Positions 33,896 to 46,415 of a DNA stretch of 64,000 nt are shown here, piece after piece. The position numbers were made by a program, and so were the translations under genes. Position 1 is the first letter of the stretch; each line of letters begins with the position of its first letter. Below the pieces are notes generated by a model. It had not been told where the DNA came from and did no database searches. It worked only from the letters and a program-made list of their open reading frames with translations. The stretch comes from Oscheius dolichura (Eukaryota > Nematoda > Chromadorea > Rhabditida > Rhabditidae): assembly GCA_932521035.1 (NCBI GenBank), contig OW051493.1:6572001-6636000 (forward strand). The letters run 5' to 3'.

Positions 33896-34684
33896 CCTGA
33901 AAAAAGAGACGAGATAAGGCAAACGAGTAGAAATATCCTTACAGAGGGTGCCTGTTCGGGCCCTGCGCATCCTGCCGAATTTACCATTAGAAATGGTATG
34001 TTAGATTTGTCGATCCATAGAAGAACTCCTCCATCGTCTTCTTTATGCTCTCGTCCGAAGGCGTGTGGAAAGCCGACCAAATGACAATGATTTTGTTTAT
34101 GTTACAGTTTCTATTTGGTTTAATTACGTCAACACCTGTCTAAATCCTTGCCCTGCTCACCAGGACTTTCCTGCCTTTTTGTTGTGAAGAAGAGAGACAG
34201 CTCGCTAGCCGCACAGTTATCCTCTCCTCCACCAATGACACAGATCCTCCCTCCACTTCTTTTTGGTTGGATTAGGTCGAATGAATGAATCAAGGCTTTC
34301 CTGAGCTTCGTAAACCGTTTTGCTATTCAAAAAGAGGGTGAACTTGTCTTTTCTCCGTAGAATACCGCGCCATATGTGACCGTCGTTTAGAAGAGGGTCG
34401 ACTCGGAGGTTCCGTGTCTCGCATGCTCTTTTCCATGCCTTCTTCTTTTGAAATGATTCAGGGAGTAATTCATCGTATTCTCCTCGACGTCGAACGTTAT
34501 TTTAACGGTTTCTACCTATATTTGGTTCCATAGAGCATGGTTCCCGAGCCCCGTATTTACTTACTTTTCTTTTTTTGAATAGCCCAGCCGACTTGTGTAA
34601 ATATGTCTCGCCTGAACGAGTTTTAAACACCATTAGAGGTTCCTCTACCCTAATTTTGATTTCTTCTGTTATTTCCAGTCTAAA

Positions 34685-36200
34685 ATGACCATCAGATACT
34701 CGGCCGATGTGGCCACTTCCAACTGCTACTCATTCTATAGGATTCTATTCCGGTGGAAGGTGGGCGAGTCCTCCTCCCCTTCCCAATTCTCCCTAGGGAT
34801 CCCTCTGGAAGGCGATAATAGTCGAGCTGACCATTTGGATCGTCCTCTATTATATTCTCAAGCTGGTCTACACGTATGCCATGGATGAAGAGCAGAGGAG
34901 GTGAGCCTCCTCCTGATGCCCATCATCCTCTCCAGGGTCTTCGAGGACTTTGCCATATTCTGTAACAAATATTCCGACTTTCTTCCAATCACCTTCATGC
35001 TCGGCTTCTATGTGACAGCCGTTTTCGGACGGTGGCAGAGCATCTGGGGGAACATTGGGTGGATTGACACGTGAGTTGCCTCGTCCATAGTGGCACTGCT
35101 CCGGTCAGGCCGGCCTTGGCAGTGTCTGTCCACATCAAGGGCGACTCGGAGCAGGCTCGAACTATCCGACGGAACATTGTCCGCTACCTGATCCTCGTCC
35201 AGGCCCTCGTCTTCCGGGACATCTCCATCCCCGTCAAGAAGAGACTTCCAACTATGGGACACCTCATCTCTGCCGGTTCGCATCTCTCTGTTTTTGAAGG
35301 AAAACAACTTCAAGGTTTCCTTTCCGAAGAAGAGTTGCGCCATTTTGACAGTTTTGCCACGACGAATACAAAGTATTACCTGCCGATGCAGTGGGCACTG
35401 GCCCTGCTGGCCGAGGCGAGGGATGAGGGCCTCCTAACCAGCGACATGGCTATGGTTGATGTTACGAAGAAGGTGGATCCTCCAGTTAGAAAAATAAATA
35501 CAGTTTAGCTGTACAAATGGAGGGAGCAGGTGGTATCGCTGAGTTTCTACAACTGGTTTCAGGTGCCACTGGCCTATACCCAGGTAAGGAGGATGAGGGG
35601 CAGACGCCTCTTCTTCTAAAGGCGCAGGGACTTCTTCTTCCTAAACTGTTTAGGCTAAACAATGGGTAGAGTCCCTAATATTTCAGATGGTCCACCTGGC
35701 CGTGAGTACGTTCTTCCTCGCGGCCATCATGGGTCGCCAGTTCCTCCATCCCCACAGGACCATCCCCGGCTATACCCAGCAGGTAGACGGCATCGTCCCA
35801 ATCTTCTCCATCCTCGAGTTTATCTTCATCGTCGGCTGGACAAAAGTCGCCGAGATTATGCTGAACCCAATGGGAGAGGACGACGAGCAAAGTTTACTTT
35901 TTAATTTTTGAGGATTCCATTTTTAGTGACTTTGAGACGAACTTTCTGTTGAACCGTAACCTTCAAGTGGGGCTGGCCCTGGCCGACCAGTTCCATGGAG
36001 CACACCCGCCATTGAAAAAGGACGTATTTTGGGATGTGCCGGTTGTTGAGCCACGTCATCTGAGGGGGCCGGAGCCGGAGATCATCAAGATCATTCCGAA
36101 GGAGAAGAAACTATCCATTGTAGTGAGGAGGGTGAAGAAGTGGCCAGCCAGTTTGTGGAAGAGGATAACTCATCTCAAGCCGAAACTCTGGTACAGATAA
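34685..36200 (+). CDS. Bestrophin-family anion channel (copy 2)
   Basis: The exon chain from the ATG at 34685 gives MTIRYSADVATSNCYSFYRI, LFRWK spliced to GSLWKAIIVEL, IVLYYILKLVY, then FLPITFMLGFYVTAVFGRWQ. RYLILVQALVFRDISIPVKK with RLPTMGHL, MQWALALLAEARDEGLLTSD, VPLAYTQ, FFLAAIMGRQFLHPHRT and the calcium-clasp region GEDDEDFETNFLLNRNLQVG follow. The short basic C-terminus ends KPKLWYR plus TAA. AATAAA overlaps the stop. Intron positions match those of copy 1 (after WK, in WIDT, before DFETN), so the two are paralogues, but this tail is much shorter. An ATTTCCAG acceptor ends 6 nt before the ATG. Expected role is a Ca2+-gated anion channel. Confidence 0.9.
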
Positions 36201-36369
36201 ATAAATTTTGATCTCTACCAATCTTCTCTTTCTGGAGAGTTATCCCCCCTTCAAAAATAGGGGACGTCATCCCTCCACACAACCCGAGGAGGTAGAAGTA
36301 AAGCTTTATTCGTTGACTCGTTCCCTCACATATACAAACAACAACAATGACTAGAACAATAACCGGGGT

Positions 36370-37825
36370 CTAGGGGTCCGTGGGTATGATCCTCTCGGAG
36401 CTGGGCACATCCTGCTGTGAGCCGTAGTCTGTCACCGTCGACTGCGTGTCGGGATTGTCTATTCCCGCGTACTCGGCATGTGCCGTCTCCGCTCCCCTGT
36501 ACAATATGTAGTGTTGGATGATAAAGACAATGTCGAATATTATGGAGATCAGCCCCAGGCCGAACTTGACGGGGTTGCCGTAGAAACTGCTCCAGTCGCT
36601 GACATTTATCGCCTGGAGGATCATCTGGAGGATGTCCAACGAGCCGCCGGTGAAGTCGAGCAGCACGTTGCCAATCGACCAGCCGACAGTCGACTTCCGA
36701 TGGAAGTTGTAGATGGCCTGGAAAGGGTGTCCTCTGTATTTTCTGTGGGGAGACACCAACCTGGGGGAAGTATTTGCTGAGAGTGACGATCATCTTGATG
36801 TAGGATAGGGAATTGACGAAGGTTAGCGCGTTGTAGACGTTGGTTATGGAGAGGACGGCTGAGACAGCGCCACTCAGGACGAGGATAGAGGCCAACCCGA
36901 AGCAGGGCATCGATATCCGTTGCTGATTCTCTTTCTGGAATTTTTCTTGTTTTCTCTTCTTTTTTAGTGGCGATACCTCGTAGAAGAAGCACTGGACGGC
37001 AGTGATGAGACAGGCGATGAGGGCGTGGACCGCGAAGACGACATCATTCAGAAGGACGGGGATCGGGCTGCGGGGATGCTGCTCCTCGTACTCGTCCTGA
37101 ATGGGAGAGACTGTCATTTAAAGAGAGAGGGGGATTGTACCTGGACATGGTCGTTGTAATAGATCAACAGATTGTAGAGGGTGTAGGCGGAGAAGCCGAT
37201 GACATTCAGCAGGAGGAAGTCGAAATTCAGACCGATCACACTGAAAAGAGGGGAGTCCTCTTATTCTGACACTCTGATTCACCTTTTCCTCTTGAAATTG
37301 AGGAATATTTGGGGATAGAAGGAGATGCTCCAGGCGAAGAAGTACGCCCAGCCGACGATGTCCACTATCCAGTCGAGGGTTTTCGATTTCAGGACCGTCA
37401 CTCGGACAAAGGCCCTCGAGAGACTAAAATAGCCGTGTTTATATTATTGAAAAAAGAAAACTGACTCTAATGGGCAGTCGGTTATATTGGAGTGGTAGTA
37501 GCGACAGGTGGTGGCCTCGAGAATGTAGCGGGAGGTGAGGACATTGCCACGGATCCAGAGGGTGCCCTTGCCATCTTGGGAGATTACGGTAGTATTGACA
37601 ATGTCGACGTAGACGGAACTGTTGAACAGGAGGAGGACCTCGTTGGGCTGGGGAGATCTGGAATATCGCATTGGCTCTTTTCTTGTAAAACACCTACGTG
37701 TAGAACTCTATCGCGGTGACCTCTCCCAATTGTACTGACAGGTCCTGGTCCTCCGGTAGCACCTGGTCCAGGGAGGATACGGCAGGGACGAGGAGAAGGA
37801 GAAACGGCAACAGGAAACGGGTCAT
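36370..37825 (-). CDS. ctns-1: Cystinosin (lysosomal cystine/H+ symporter)
   Basis: Cystinosin exports cystine from lysosomes. From the ATG at 37825 the product has a signal peptide ([15 protein letters not shown]) and a luminal domain with N-glycosylation sites (NSS, NTT, NIT). Seven helices with two PQ-loops follow: [20 protein letters not shown], and [20 protein letters not shown] with [35 protein letters not shown] matches the last helix. The tail ends PTDP plus TAG (36372-36370). The vertebrate C-terminal lysosomal signal (GYDQL) is not visible. AATAAA is at 36310-36305. The gene converges with bestrophin copy 2, whose stop is 170 bp away. A GATAG acceptor is 1 nt before the ATG. Confidence 0.92.
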
Positions 37826-39567
37826 TCTATCGGGAAGAGAACTGGTACATACGCCCCCTGAAAAAGTTTGAAAAGTTTCGGAGAAAGAGAAAAAACAAAG
37901 GGCGGAGTGTGACCGCGACTGCAGGAAACAACAGAGATCGGAGGATGACATACTGGGCAATTGGGGGCGAAGAGGAAAAAAGGGGACTGATGGAGGGGGA
38001 CAGTGGGGGATAAGAGGCTAGAGAAAAGCCAACGGATGATTGGAAAATCGATAGAAAAACCATGGGAAAGCATCAGATTGAGGGCAATAGGAAAGCAATG
38101 TCTGCCGAGAAGCAACAGGGCCTTCAACGACGTCTTTCCCATCCTCCGGTACAAAAAAATAGGAGAGAAAAAGGCTGGAAGGAAGAAAAATAGATGGGGT
38201 GACAATGATCTTCCTGTCCGTTTTCTGGCCATGTCAATTCTACGTAATGGGAACAGTTGGGTGAAAAACGGCGGTGGTCAACAGGCAACGACCGCAGAAC
38301 GCCGACCTCCAGTAGTTAGGGCGAAAAGTGACGATAATTCCCGCCATTTGAGGGGCTAACCAAGGAAAATTGGGAGATCAGACATCGTTCGAGATCCCCA
38401 AAAAAGAAACGGCCCCTGAAGGAGGAGGAGTGGCTGTTGCCGTCTGGTTCCTCGGTTTAGTCGGCTCTTGATCAATTGGACCGCAATCAGGCCGGCAGTC
38501 AATAACAGCTCTGTTTTTAGAGATTCCAACACTATTTCCCTTCCCGCGGGCGAAAGAAACGGGTTGAATAAACAAAGGACTGGTAACTATTTTGGGAAAG
38601 GGACGACTGTTTTGGAAGACTCGGAACTGGGTGTGCACCGGGGAATGCCCTTGACAAGACCAAAGAAATGACACACAAGAAGCGGTTCAGAATGATTACT
38701 CAACAATTTCTAACAAAGAATGAGGAAGGACAAAGTCTAGAACTAGGACAGACGAGGTCAAAAAATGGCCAATTTTCCGGTCAATATTAGGCAATCGAAG
38801 GGAAACAGATTGGGGACACGGACAGCCGGTGTTTACATTCCGATAAACAGAGGGAACGGTTCTCTTTTCTCCCTTTCCTCTCGACAAAATACAGTCAGTT
38901 CTTCTTTTAAAGGACAAAGAGAAAACCGTGGGAAAGGGCGGCGATCCCCCCGCCGCGGGCAGAGGAGAGAATGGTCTTTGCCTGTATATTGGAAGGAGGA
39001 GGACGACAACCAGCTGATGCAATCAAACGGGTTCCATTGAACATGGGGAAGATTCTTAGAAAATCAGAAGAATGATATTTTTAGAGCGGGAGGATGACCG
39101 ATCGACAAGGGGAAGTCATCATCACAGGAAATGATTGGATCGGGGATAACACCAGGGGGAAGACGGCGACAGACGGGGGATTGGGGAATCCTGATGGGAA
39201 TCCCTCTATTTGAGTTGTTCATAGTGATTAATTCCTTCTACAATAAGATTTAACACACTCAAAATATCGGAGGATGGAATACTGTAGCACTCTAGAGGTG
39301 GTACAGTTAAACTGGGGCAGCCCTGTTCCCCTATTGTTCTACTGTAACAAGAGTGTCGATAGAAACACGAAGAGGGATCAAAGGGTGGAAAGAGAGACAA
39401 TTATTGGTTCGAACGTGTTCAAACAGCTGATCCGGCTACGGTAGGAGACATCCCGAATACGCAGAGCGACCTCCTCCCTCTACTCGATTTTAACCGCCAC
39501 GCCCTATCTATTTGAATTTTCTCTTTTAATTTTAGTCTTTTTATTAATTCTATGAAGAGGTTTCCAG
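37826..39567. other. Divergent intergenic region, nothing recognised
   Basis: 1.7 kb between cystinosin (leftwards) and VPS35L (rightwards). Short frames on both strands lack domains and splice logic. A small imperfect hairpin with complementary flanks occurs around 39.26-39.36 kb, without a recognisable identity. Confidence 0.45.
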
Positions 39568-42500
39568 ATGGGAAGTGAGGTCCGGTGGCAGATTCGTAAA
39601 TTCGAACCACAGCGGATCCCCCAGGTGGGCAATCCCGTCCTGAGTCATCCCCTCCTGCCGAAAACAGCTTATTATAAAAAATCGGATGCTCCGCTGGAAG
39701 AAGACGACGAGGCCGAGAAGAACTATACTTTCATTGATCCTTTGGGTAGGCTTTATTCCTATTATCAACATTTATTCTTTTCAGGGGCAACAAATGGGGA
39801 AACGCCCTCCCCGGAGCCATTTCTCCCGGCAAAAGAGGAGCCCCAGCCGGTGAGGATATTCGAAAAGACGCTGGATAACACCTTGGAGACGAGGGAAACT
39901 GATAAAATGGTTCTAGGTAGGGGGAAATACCCGTTTCTCTTGAAATTATGGTAATTTCAGATATAATTTTACCGAATTTCACTCCGTGGCGCGTGAAACG
40001 ACAGCAGATTTTGGATTTTTCCGAGAAGGAGCCTCCGCCATCGGCCAGTTTCTCTAAAATTCCTTTTAGCAAGCTGGATGCTCCGGAAAAGATACGAAGA
40101 AGGTATTTTACGTTCTTTTTCTTATTATTATTCAATAAAGGATGGAAATAATGGACGATATGACGGGATTGAAGAAGATTTCGGAGACGAGCCACTCGGA
40201 GATAATCACGAGGATCCGGCAGACGAGGGACACGCTGCTGAGCAACTGGCAACAGGGCAAACGGGTCGAGTCCATCGCGGTGGGACCTTTCTGCTTTCTG
40301 TCTTACTGTAATGTCTTATTTAGTTGATGACCGACCTGGCCAGGATGCTGTCCTCCACGACAAACGGCAACTTCTACCCGCAGCAGTGGGTCCTGGCCAC
40401 GGATGTCCTGGATCTCTTCGGACGGCTGATCTTCGACCGACTCCTCGAGAAATCTAACGAGGTATTCGATTGAAAAAGACAAGAAATAGAGAGAAAATAA
40501 GGAGCGGCGATCCCTCTACCAGTCGGTCCTCTCGCCCAACTTCACCTCGGACGACACCCCCAAGGAGGCCACGGAGGTCGCCAAGAATTGGTTCTGTAAG
40601 ATAGCCGACATCAAGGAACTCCTGCCACGATTCTACGGTATCCCCTCAAATATTTCAAGACCCTTCCCAGTTGAGACATCGATGATCGCCTCCCTTCGTT
40701 TTCTGGACAGTTCCAGTATCCGGGTGAACCTGATCCGCCTGGCCAGTATGACATCCAGTGGGTATTTCTACTCCCAGAACACGTTATTCTAGAATTCACC
40801 CACGTGTTACAAGCAGCCTACGCACGGGCCTACTTGTCCAAGATAGCGATGCACCTCGACCCGGCGGATAGGGCACCCCACTGGAGGGTTTTGAACGACT
40901 GGATGCAGGGGTCAATGCCTCAAATGGTGGGTTTCTGTTTATGAAAGCGAAGGGACAACGGCACCTGTAAAACCTCGGCAACAGTGAACAATGCCAGCTA
41001 GGGAATTATGGAATTATGGAAGAAATTTAGTCGGAGCTGACTTCGTTTGCCCTGGAATGGATCATCCAGTGCGTCGCTTACGGGGCAGCCTCGATCAACG
41101 ACATCGGCCCGATTTGGGAGTACTGTAAACAAGACTCGAAGAGGGCATACATTGTACAGGCCTTCCTGAAGGGAGTGCCAGCCGACTACCTCGTTGACCA
41201 TATCGTCGATGTCATCTCCCTTCTCATCCATAAAAACGTCTCCGGAAAGGACTTGGCCGTGCTGGGAGATCGGATTATATTGACGGAGATTCCAGAAACT
41301 ATTAGGGAGGAGGTCTTCAGGTAGATTTTTGAGGAGATCAAGGGGATAGAAGGCGATTTCAGTTCGGTTTGGATGGCGACGGTGAATTTGGAGAAGACGG
41401 ACGACTTCTTGAGGAGTGCCAATTCGTGGATTCGGTTCGCCGCCAGGTGGGAGTGTCCTTTACAGTAGCCAACCCCTTCCAGGCATTTCCCGACCTCGTA
41501 TGTCTGCTCCATTCTGGTTAAATTCGTCTGGCGGCTGGCCCCCCTCCCGGTAAAGGTCCTTCGCCGTTTCTGTAGAGCCCGTTTACAGGATGTTCAGAGC
41601 TCCTTCGGCGGGTTGATCGTCTCCTTCCTCCGGAACCTGCTACAGTATCTTTCGGGGGACCTGCTCCTTCTCCTGAAAGACGAGAACTTCATCACCGTCA
41701 CCAAATGGCTCCGGGACGAGGAGTACTGCCTGGAGACATCGAGGGAAATACTCTTGGCATTCTTGAGGCTGTGTAAGCCCCTCTTGATCACGGAATACGT
41801 CGCCTATCAGGTTATTTATCCTCTTTTTCACAATATAGGGTCTCAGATGCTGGAACACAGCTCGGTTCTGGCCCAGTCGTTGAGGCCAGACTCCTTGACG
41901 GACGAGGTCGCCTCAACTTGTAATACAATCTGTTCGGTGATGGATAGAATCGATCTGAGGGGCGATCTGGAGAGAGCGCTGCAGTGGCTGGTCAGCATCA
42001 GAGCCTCGATTGGCGAATGGACACAAATCGTCGAGGTAGGCGGCCATTATTGTCAAATTAACCACTTCTCCTCTAGCACGTGGTAGAACACCTGTCGAGA
42101 TGTGCTCTCCACTGCCTCGCCCATATAAAAGCCAATAACAAGCGGGCAATCTGGCTCAGGTAACATTTCCTTTCTATTTTTATGAAAGACTCTTCCTCTT
42201 TGATGGCCAACCCACAAAACAGAATCCATCGGATGCAAACGAAAGAGATTTAGAGCGTGTATTGCCAATATCTTCATCACTATCCCGTCCATTAGCTCTA
42301 GCAAACAACGCTTTCACTATGCTCTTCAGGGGACAGCAATTGCTCTGGGTGCCAATTCCTTACAACAAGTAAGAAATACCCAAAAACCATAGAAAGAGGC
42401 ATTCAGGCAGATGCAATGATGAAGTTGTGTGCGGAAATCTTGAACGACTTCCCAGCTAATGGAGTCTTTGTTGAAATGACCTCAAAATGGCTCTCTCTGC

Positions 42501-43126
42501 TGGTTTCGGTTCCAGATTCTCCAAATAAGAAGATCTTGTACCTTTTCAATGCATTTCTAAACATTTTGGAAGGGTAAATAAGATGAAACGAACAACAAAA
42601 GATATAATGCAGAAAGAAGTGGAACGACTCCGCACTTTATGGAACTGTCCTTATCGAATCTCTTTGCTACTTGTCGGCAGTTGGACAGCCGAAAATAACG
42701 GCTGCTTTTGCTAATGTAGCCACCAATGATGTTATCTATGGACAAAGCGAAGAATACATGTGAGTTTGATCTCTAAAATTCAAAGAAACTAATTACAGGA
42801 TGGCAATAGAAGAGTTTGTGGGTGTTCTTATGGAAAAGTATCTGGGGATAATTGAAAAGGAGGAGCCAACAAATCCGTATGCCTCCATGGAATTATTAGA
42901 ATACATTTCAACCCACTTTGTTATTGAGGGAAAGGTTAAAAAACATTTCAGAGAATAGACCAGCGTACTTCTTCAGGTTGCTTCGTTTGTTGGAAATTTG
43001 CTGAAGAAGGTTGCCAAAAGCGGTGCTTACCAGCAGAGATTGGATGGAGCTATAAGTGACCTCAGAGAGGTCAGCCAGGAGAATCCCTCAGTTTATGCTC
43101 TTCTAGAGAAATTCAATTTGTTGTAG
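39568..43126 (+). CDS. VPS35L (C16orf62-type) subunit of the Commander/Retriever complex
   Basis: VPS35L is the alpha-solenoid subunit of Retriever, which recycles endosomal cargo with the CCC complex. The ATG at 39568 directly follows a GTTTCCAG acceptor. About 20 exons give an N-terminus with DPLEEDDEAEK-type acid runs. Stretches collinear with the human protein follow: IRQTRDTLLSNWQQGKRVES, FYPQQWVLATDVLDLFGRLI, NWFCKIADIKELLPRFY, and LHCLAHIKANNKRAIWL. QQADAMMKLCAEILNDFP, LLSVPDSPNKKI-like LYLFNAFLNILEG and DLREVSQENPSVYALLEKF come last, with the stop at 43124-43126. The match over the helical C-terminal half is the strongest evidence. The last third of the gene is more AT-rich than the first. 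Some mid-gene exon edges (40.6-41.5 kb) are approximate. Confidence 0.85.
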
Positions 43127-43520
43127 TCATATTTTAGACTGATGAGAAAGGTTGCCAATTGCAGTAAACCTATGTGAAAAACCAGAAAAGTTTGTAGCAT
43201 CTCATTGTTAGTATTTTCATTTGCGGCATGATGTTGGCACGCTTCAAATTATCGCTCTTGGGTTGCATTGCTGAGGCGATCCTTTCTCATCATTTTGTTG
43301 GCCAAACGAGATCAATAGGTGCTATATATTTATTTGTAAGTCATTTTTACATTCCCCTTCATATCGTGATTTCACTAACAAGACATGCTGCGATTATTTA
43401 TACGGGTAATAATAAATCTTTAGTTTACCTGGTCTACTTTGGTTGTGCTTTTTGTCTGGAGTTTTACTTATTGTCTTGTTTCTTTGATTCTTATCTTCTA
43501 ATCTTTGTATTCATTATAGA
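43127..43520. other. AT-rich spacer between two same-strand genes
   Basis: About 390 bp between the VPS35L stop and the next ATG, with a TTATAG acceptor ending at 43519. An open frame with hydrophobic character overlaps it (43228-43584), but it has no recognised domain and is probably composition. The spacing would allow an operon but does not show one. Confidence 0.35.
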
Positions 43521-45326
43521 ATGTTTAGCGACGAGGATTCGGATATTTTTGAACATGAAGAAGAGAAATTACCAGACAGTATAAGAGAGGAAAGCAGTAA
43601 CTCTTCTTCTGATGTGTGCATTCCTCTGTCGCCCATTTTGTCACGTTAGTCCTTCTTCTATCCCTTGTTATTTTAATTCTTTAGGCGAGGCGTTGGATGA
43701 GTCAATGGGTCGCGGAACCCATCTTCGAGATAACACAAATAACAAATCCAGACAAACAACCCCGTTACATGAACACTTATCTGTTTATCCGGCGATCGCA
43801 AAGAAGACACCAGAAAAAACAAATGATCTCTTATTTTCAGACGAAGACAGTTTGTGCCATAATTTGACTTCTCTAAATATTTTAGGTTTCGATATTGTTT
43901 CTCAGCCTAGAGAAGATATTGCTACTGATGCTAAAGAAGAAAATAATGCAACTCAAAGCCCAGTTCTTAATGTTTACAGAGAAGAAGACAGTTTGTGCCA
44001 TAATTTGACTTCTCTAAATATTTTAGGTTTCGATATTGCTACTCAACGTAGAGAGAATATTACTACTGATTCTACTACTGATTCTAAAGAAGAAAATAAT
44101 GCAAATCAAAGCCCAGTTCCTAATTTCTACAGAGATTCTCCACAACACGATGAAGTGATGGACGATGCGAATGAAAGTGACACACCGCGTAGCCCTACCA
44201 TTGCACATATTACTGAGAGATACATGACTGCTTTGAAGGAAATGGAGGATATTGATGACATGGCCCGGCAGGTACTCGTGAATACTTCTACATAAACATT
44301 TAGTTAAGCTTAAAATGGCAGTTGAGTTACGGAAACTATCGGAAAAATCGAACAGTTCCAAAGGAGCAGATGAGTTAGTCAAATGTAATATTGAGGTTAG
44401 TGGTTCAGTAATTGCTTCAGATGACAATTTTCTAGTCAAAATATCTTTCTTCTGGATCACAGCTTTTTATTATTCACGCTACTAATTGTTCTCAATTTTA
44501 TCTCAATGAGTGGTCTCTAATTATTAACTGGAAAACACTGGAGCTGAACCCGGAAGGCATTTTAATTTAATTTCTCTTACTCAGAATTATGCAGGTCATA
44601 GATATCATTCTCAATCACTAAATCTTGGTCATTTTGCAGTGCGACAAAAGAAATCTTTCGAAATATTCATTTCATCTGATGGCTATACACCTATGTTGTT
44701 TATCGTAGAAATGCAGAGGTAATTTTTGTAAAAAGTTTTGTAGCTGAAATATTTAGGATATTTAATATCGATGGTAGTTTTGCCTGTTTTCGACTTCCAC
44801 TTACAAGCTCTATACATAACTCTCTGAATTTGTTTCAAATGCCGGACAAAATTGAGCATCTCAAAGAAAAACGAATTGTACGTTGCCTGTCTTTTCAAAC
44901 CAGTCTTTCGCTTGCTAACAATACCAGTTATAGATTTCATCTCTCACAGTTCCCTGCACCTTAGTCAAACTGCTTTGTTCTTATAATTTCGATGAATCGC
45001 CTTCTGATCTTATTCGTTTTCTATTGCGTCCATCATTATTGGATACGAAAATTTCTACTGAATCGACAACCTCCGTTTTTCTCTCGTTATCGAACTTACA
45101 CAATGAGGTAGTTACATTTTCGGTCAAAAAAGAACGTGGAATGTACAATTTGGATATTTATTCAAAGGAACCGCAGAGTCGTAAAACTTTAGTTCAGGAT
45201 ATCCAGTTGTATTTAGTTTTAGAAACCTCTTTATTAAAGAAAGAGCCTAAAGACAGGTTAGCGTGTTTGTCTAATTTCATATCTATAACACAGTTATATG
45301 AATCTGTAATAAATATGTATAAATAA
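43521..45326 (+). CDS. Unrecognised protein with an internal tandem repeat and a coiled-coil/beta-type C-terminus
   Basis: The ATG at 43521 is 1 nt after a TTATAG acceptor. Exon 1 is very acidic (MFSDEDSDIFEHEEEKLPDS). Exon 2 carries two copies of a roughly 47-residue unit (EDSLCHNLTSLNILGFDI ... KEENNATQSPV). Next come ITERYMTALKEMEDIDDMAR and KMAVELRKLSEKSN, a likely short coiled coil. The region LLFIIHATNCSQFYLNEWSL with IINWKTLELNPEG, FEIFISSDGYTPMLFIVEMQ and a helical C-terminus (LVQDIQLYLVLETSLLKKEP) follows. The last codon overlaps AATAAA (45322-45327). One intron (44559-44600 region) has a GC donor in the only in-frame splice. The overall plan, an acidic tail and coil followed by a beta-rich domain, is not one I can name. 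AT-rich. Confidence 0.6.
43843..44124 (+). repeat. Tandem ~141-bp coding repeat, two copies
   Basis: GAAGACAGTTTGTGCCATAA begins both copies (43843 and 43984), exactly 141 bp apart. The first about 55 bp are nearly identical; the rest diverges but keeps frame. It lies within one exon of the unrecognised gene. Confidence 0.85.
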
Positions 45327-46415
45327 AGCTTCTCTCATAATACTTGCTTTGCATCTATTTCCTTTTAGCTTGTACTGATATATTATCTATCACTTTCATC
45401 GATATATTGTGCCATTGTGGCGTGAACAGAATTATAAAGAGACGACCATAATTTTTTTAAATGTGTGAAAGTGGAAACCATGAAATTAGTAAGCCCAGAA
45501 ATACTCCGTTTGAAATACCGCCTCCGCTGCTTTTGAGGTCCGTTCGAGGAAGCACTCGTTTCAGAGCAATGCCCATTTTTCTTGTTTATGGCTTGGCAAG
45601 TAATTTTTCTTGCTTCATGTTATCTTCTTATTTGTACAAACGCCTATCAGCAGCTCTATATAATTGTCACATCTAGCCCTTTTATTACACTGCGCAACAT
45701 TTTATGTTTTCGCTGCGTTGCTTATGTACTATTGTGATTTGAAGCATTTGCCATCGATCACTTGCCGAAAGTGCCGGCTGTTTCTCTATCTTCTCCATTG
45801 TTTACCACGTGTCGGCCACTCTTTCGGGGTCGGAGGGCTTCATTTTGGATAGAACTTCACGTGTGTTTGTGTCCTTGTTGTAATGGCTCCTATCAGTAAA
45901 TAGTCTGTTTGGTCAGTCCGCTATCTAGCGGGTCTCCCGATCGCTACTTGCAACATTCGGGGCGGCCAGGTAGCACATTGCAAGCATATCAATTGGGCCA
46001 TCAATGATATATCGCATAAGAGCCATAATATCATTTTTGCCCTGTATAGAATTGCTGCCGCTCTAATATTCTGCCTAGTCTTTCTTCCGATATTTTATAG
46101 TAAAATTTTTCTTCAACTCAAAAATTATGATGTTTATTCGGTTTATCACTACAAAGCATGGCCTGCTGGTTTGTTGTTGTGTTGTTCGGGCTTGCGATTA
46201 TTTGCACTTGCGGATGGCGACGATCAATAGCCACTTGCCACTTGCGTTGAAATATCTGTCTTATTTTTTTCGTGTTCTTCTTATTTGCTGATTTTCGTCT
46301 GTTTACACAAGTGATTCACTTACCGAAGTTGATTTATACTACTTCTTACGTTATTCTCACTTTTCTTGTTTATCATGCTTCTATCTCTCATTGTAACAAT
46401 TTTCTTTCAGAAAAG
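45327..46415. other. AT-rich interval with an uncertain small gene
   Basis: About 1.1 kb. An ATG at 45461 opens MCESGNHEISKPRNTPFEIP followed by PPLLLRSVRGSTRFRAMPIF, which could be the N-terminus of a small membrane protein. I could not find a convincing downstream splice, and downstream frames (45.6-45.85 kb) are only hydrophobic. The glycogen synthase acceptor (CTTTCAG) ends at 46410. Confidence 0.3.

Larger units (their letters stand above)
32522..34684. other. Intergenic region containing a 5S-derived repeat, a MITE-like element and a possible small gene
   Basis: It lies between SLC22 (leftwards) and bestrophin copy 2 (rightwards). A TTTTTCAG acceptor stands about 40 nt before the SLC22 ATG. 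The three sub-features at 32928-33107, 33129-33519 and 33688-33895 are listed separately. In 33.9-34.6 kb I recognise nothing. Confidence 0.5.

Noticed and set aside
39230-39360. Possible foldback near the VPS35L promoter (TACTGTAG ... CTACTGTAA)
   Set aside because: Complementarity is patchy and no second copy was seen in the window.
43228-43584. Hydrophobic 118-codon frame overlapping the start of the 43.5-kb gene
   Set aside because: AT-rich DNA readily gives Leu/Ile/Phe-rich frames. It overlaps the better-supported acceptor and ATG at 43519-43523 and has no homology I recognise.
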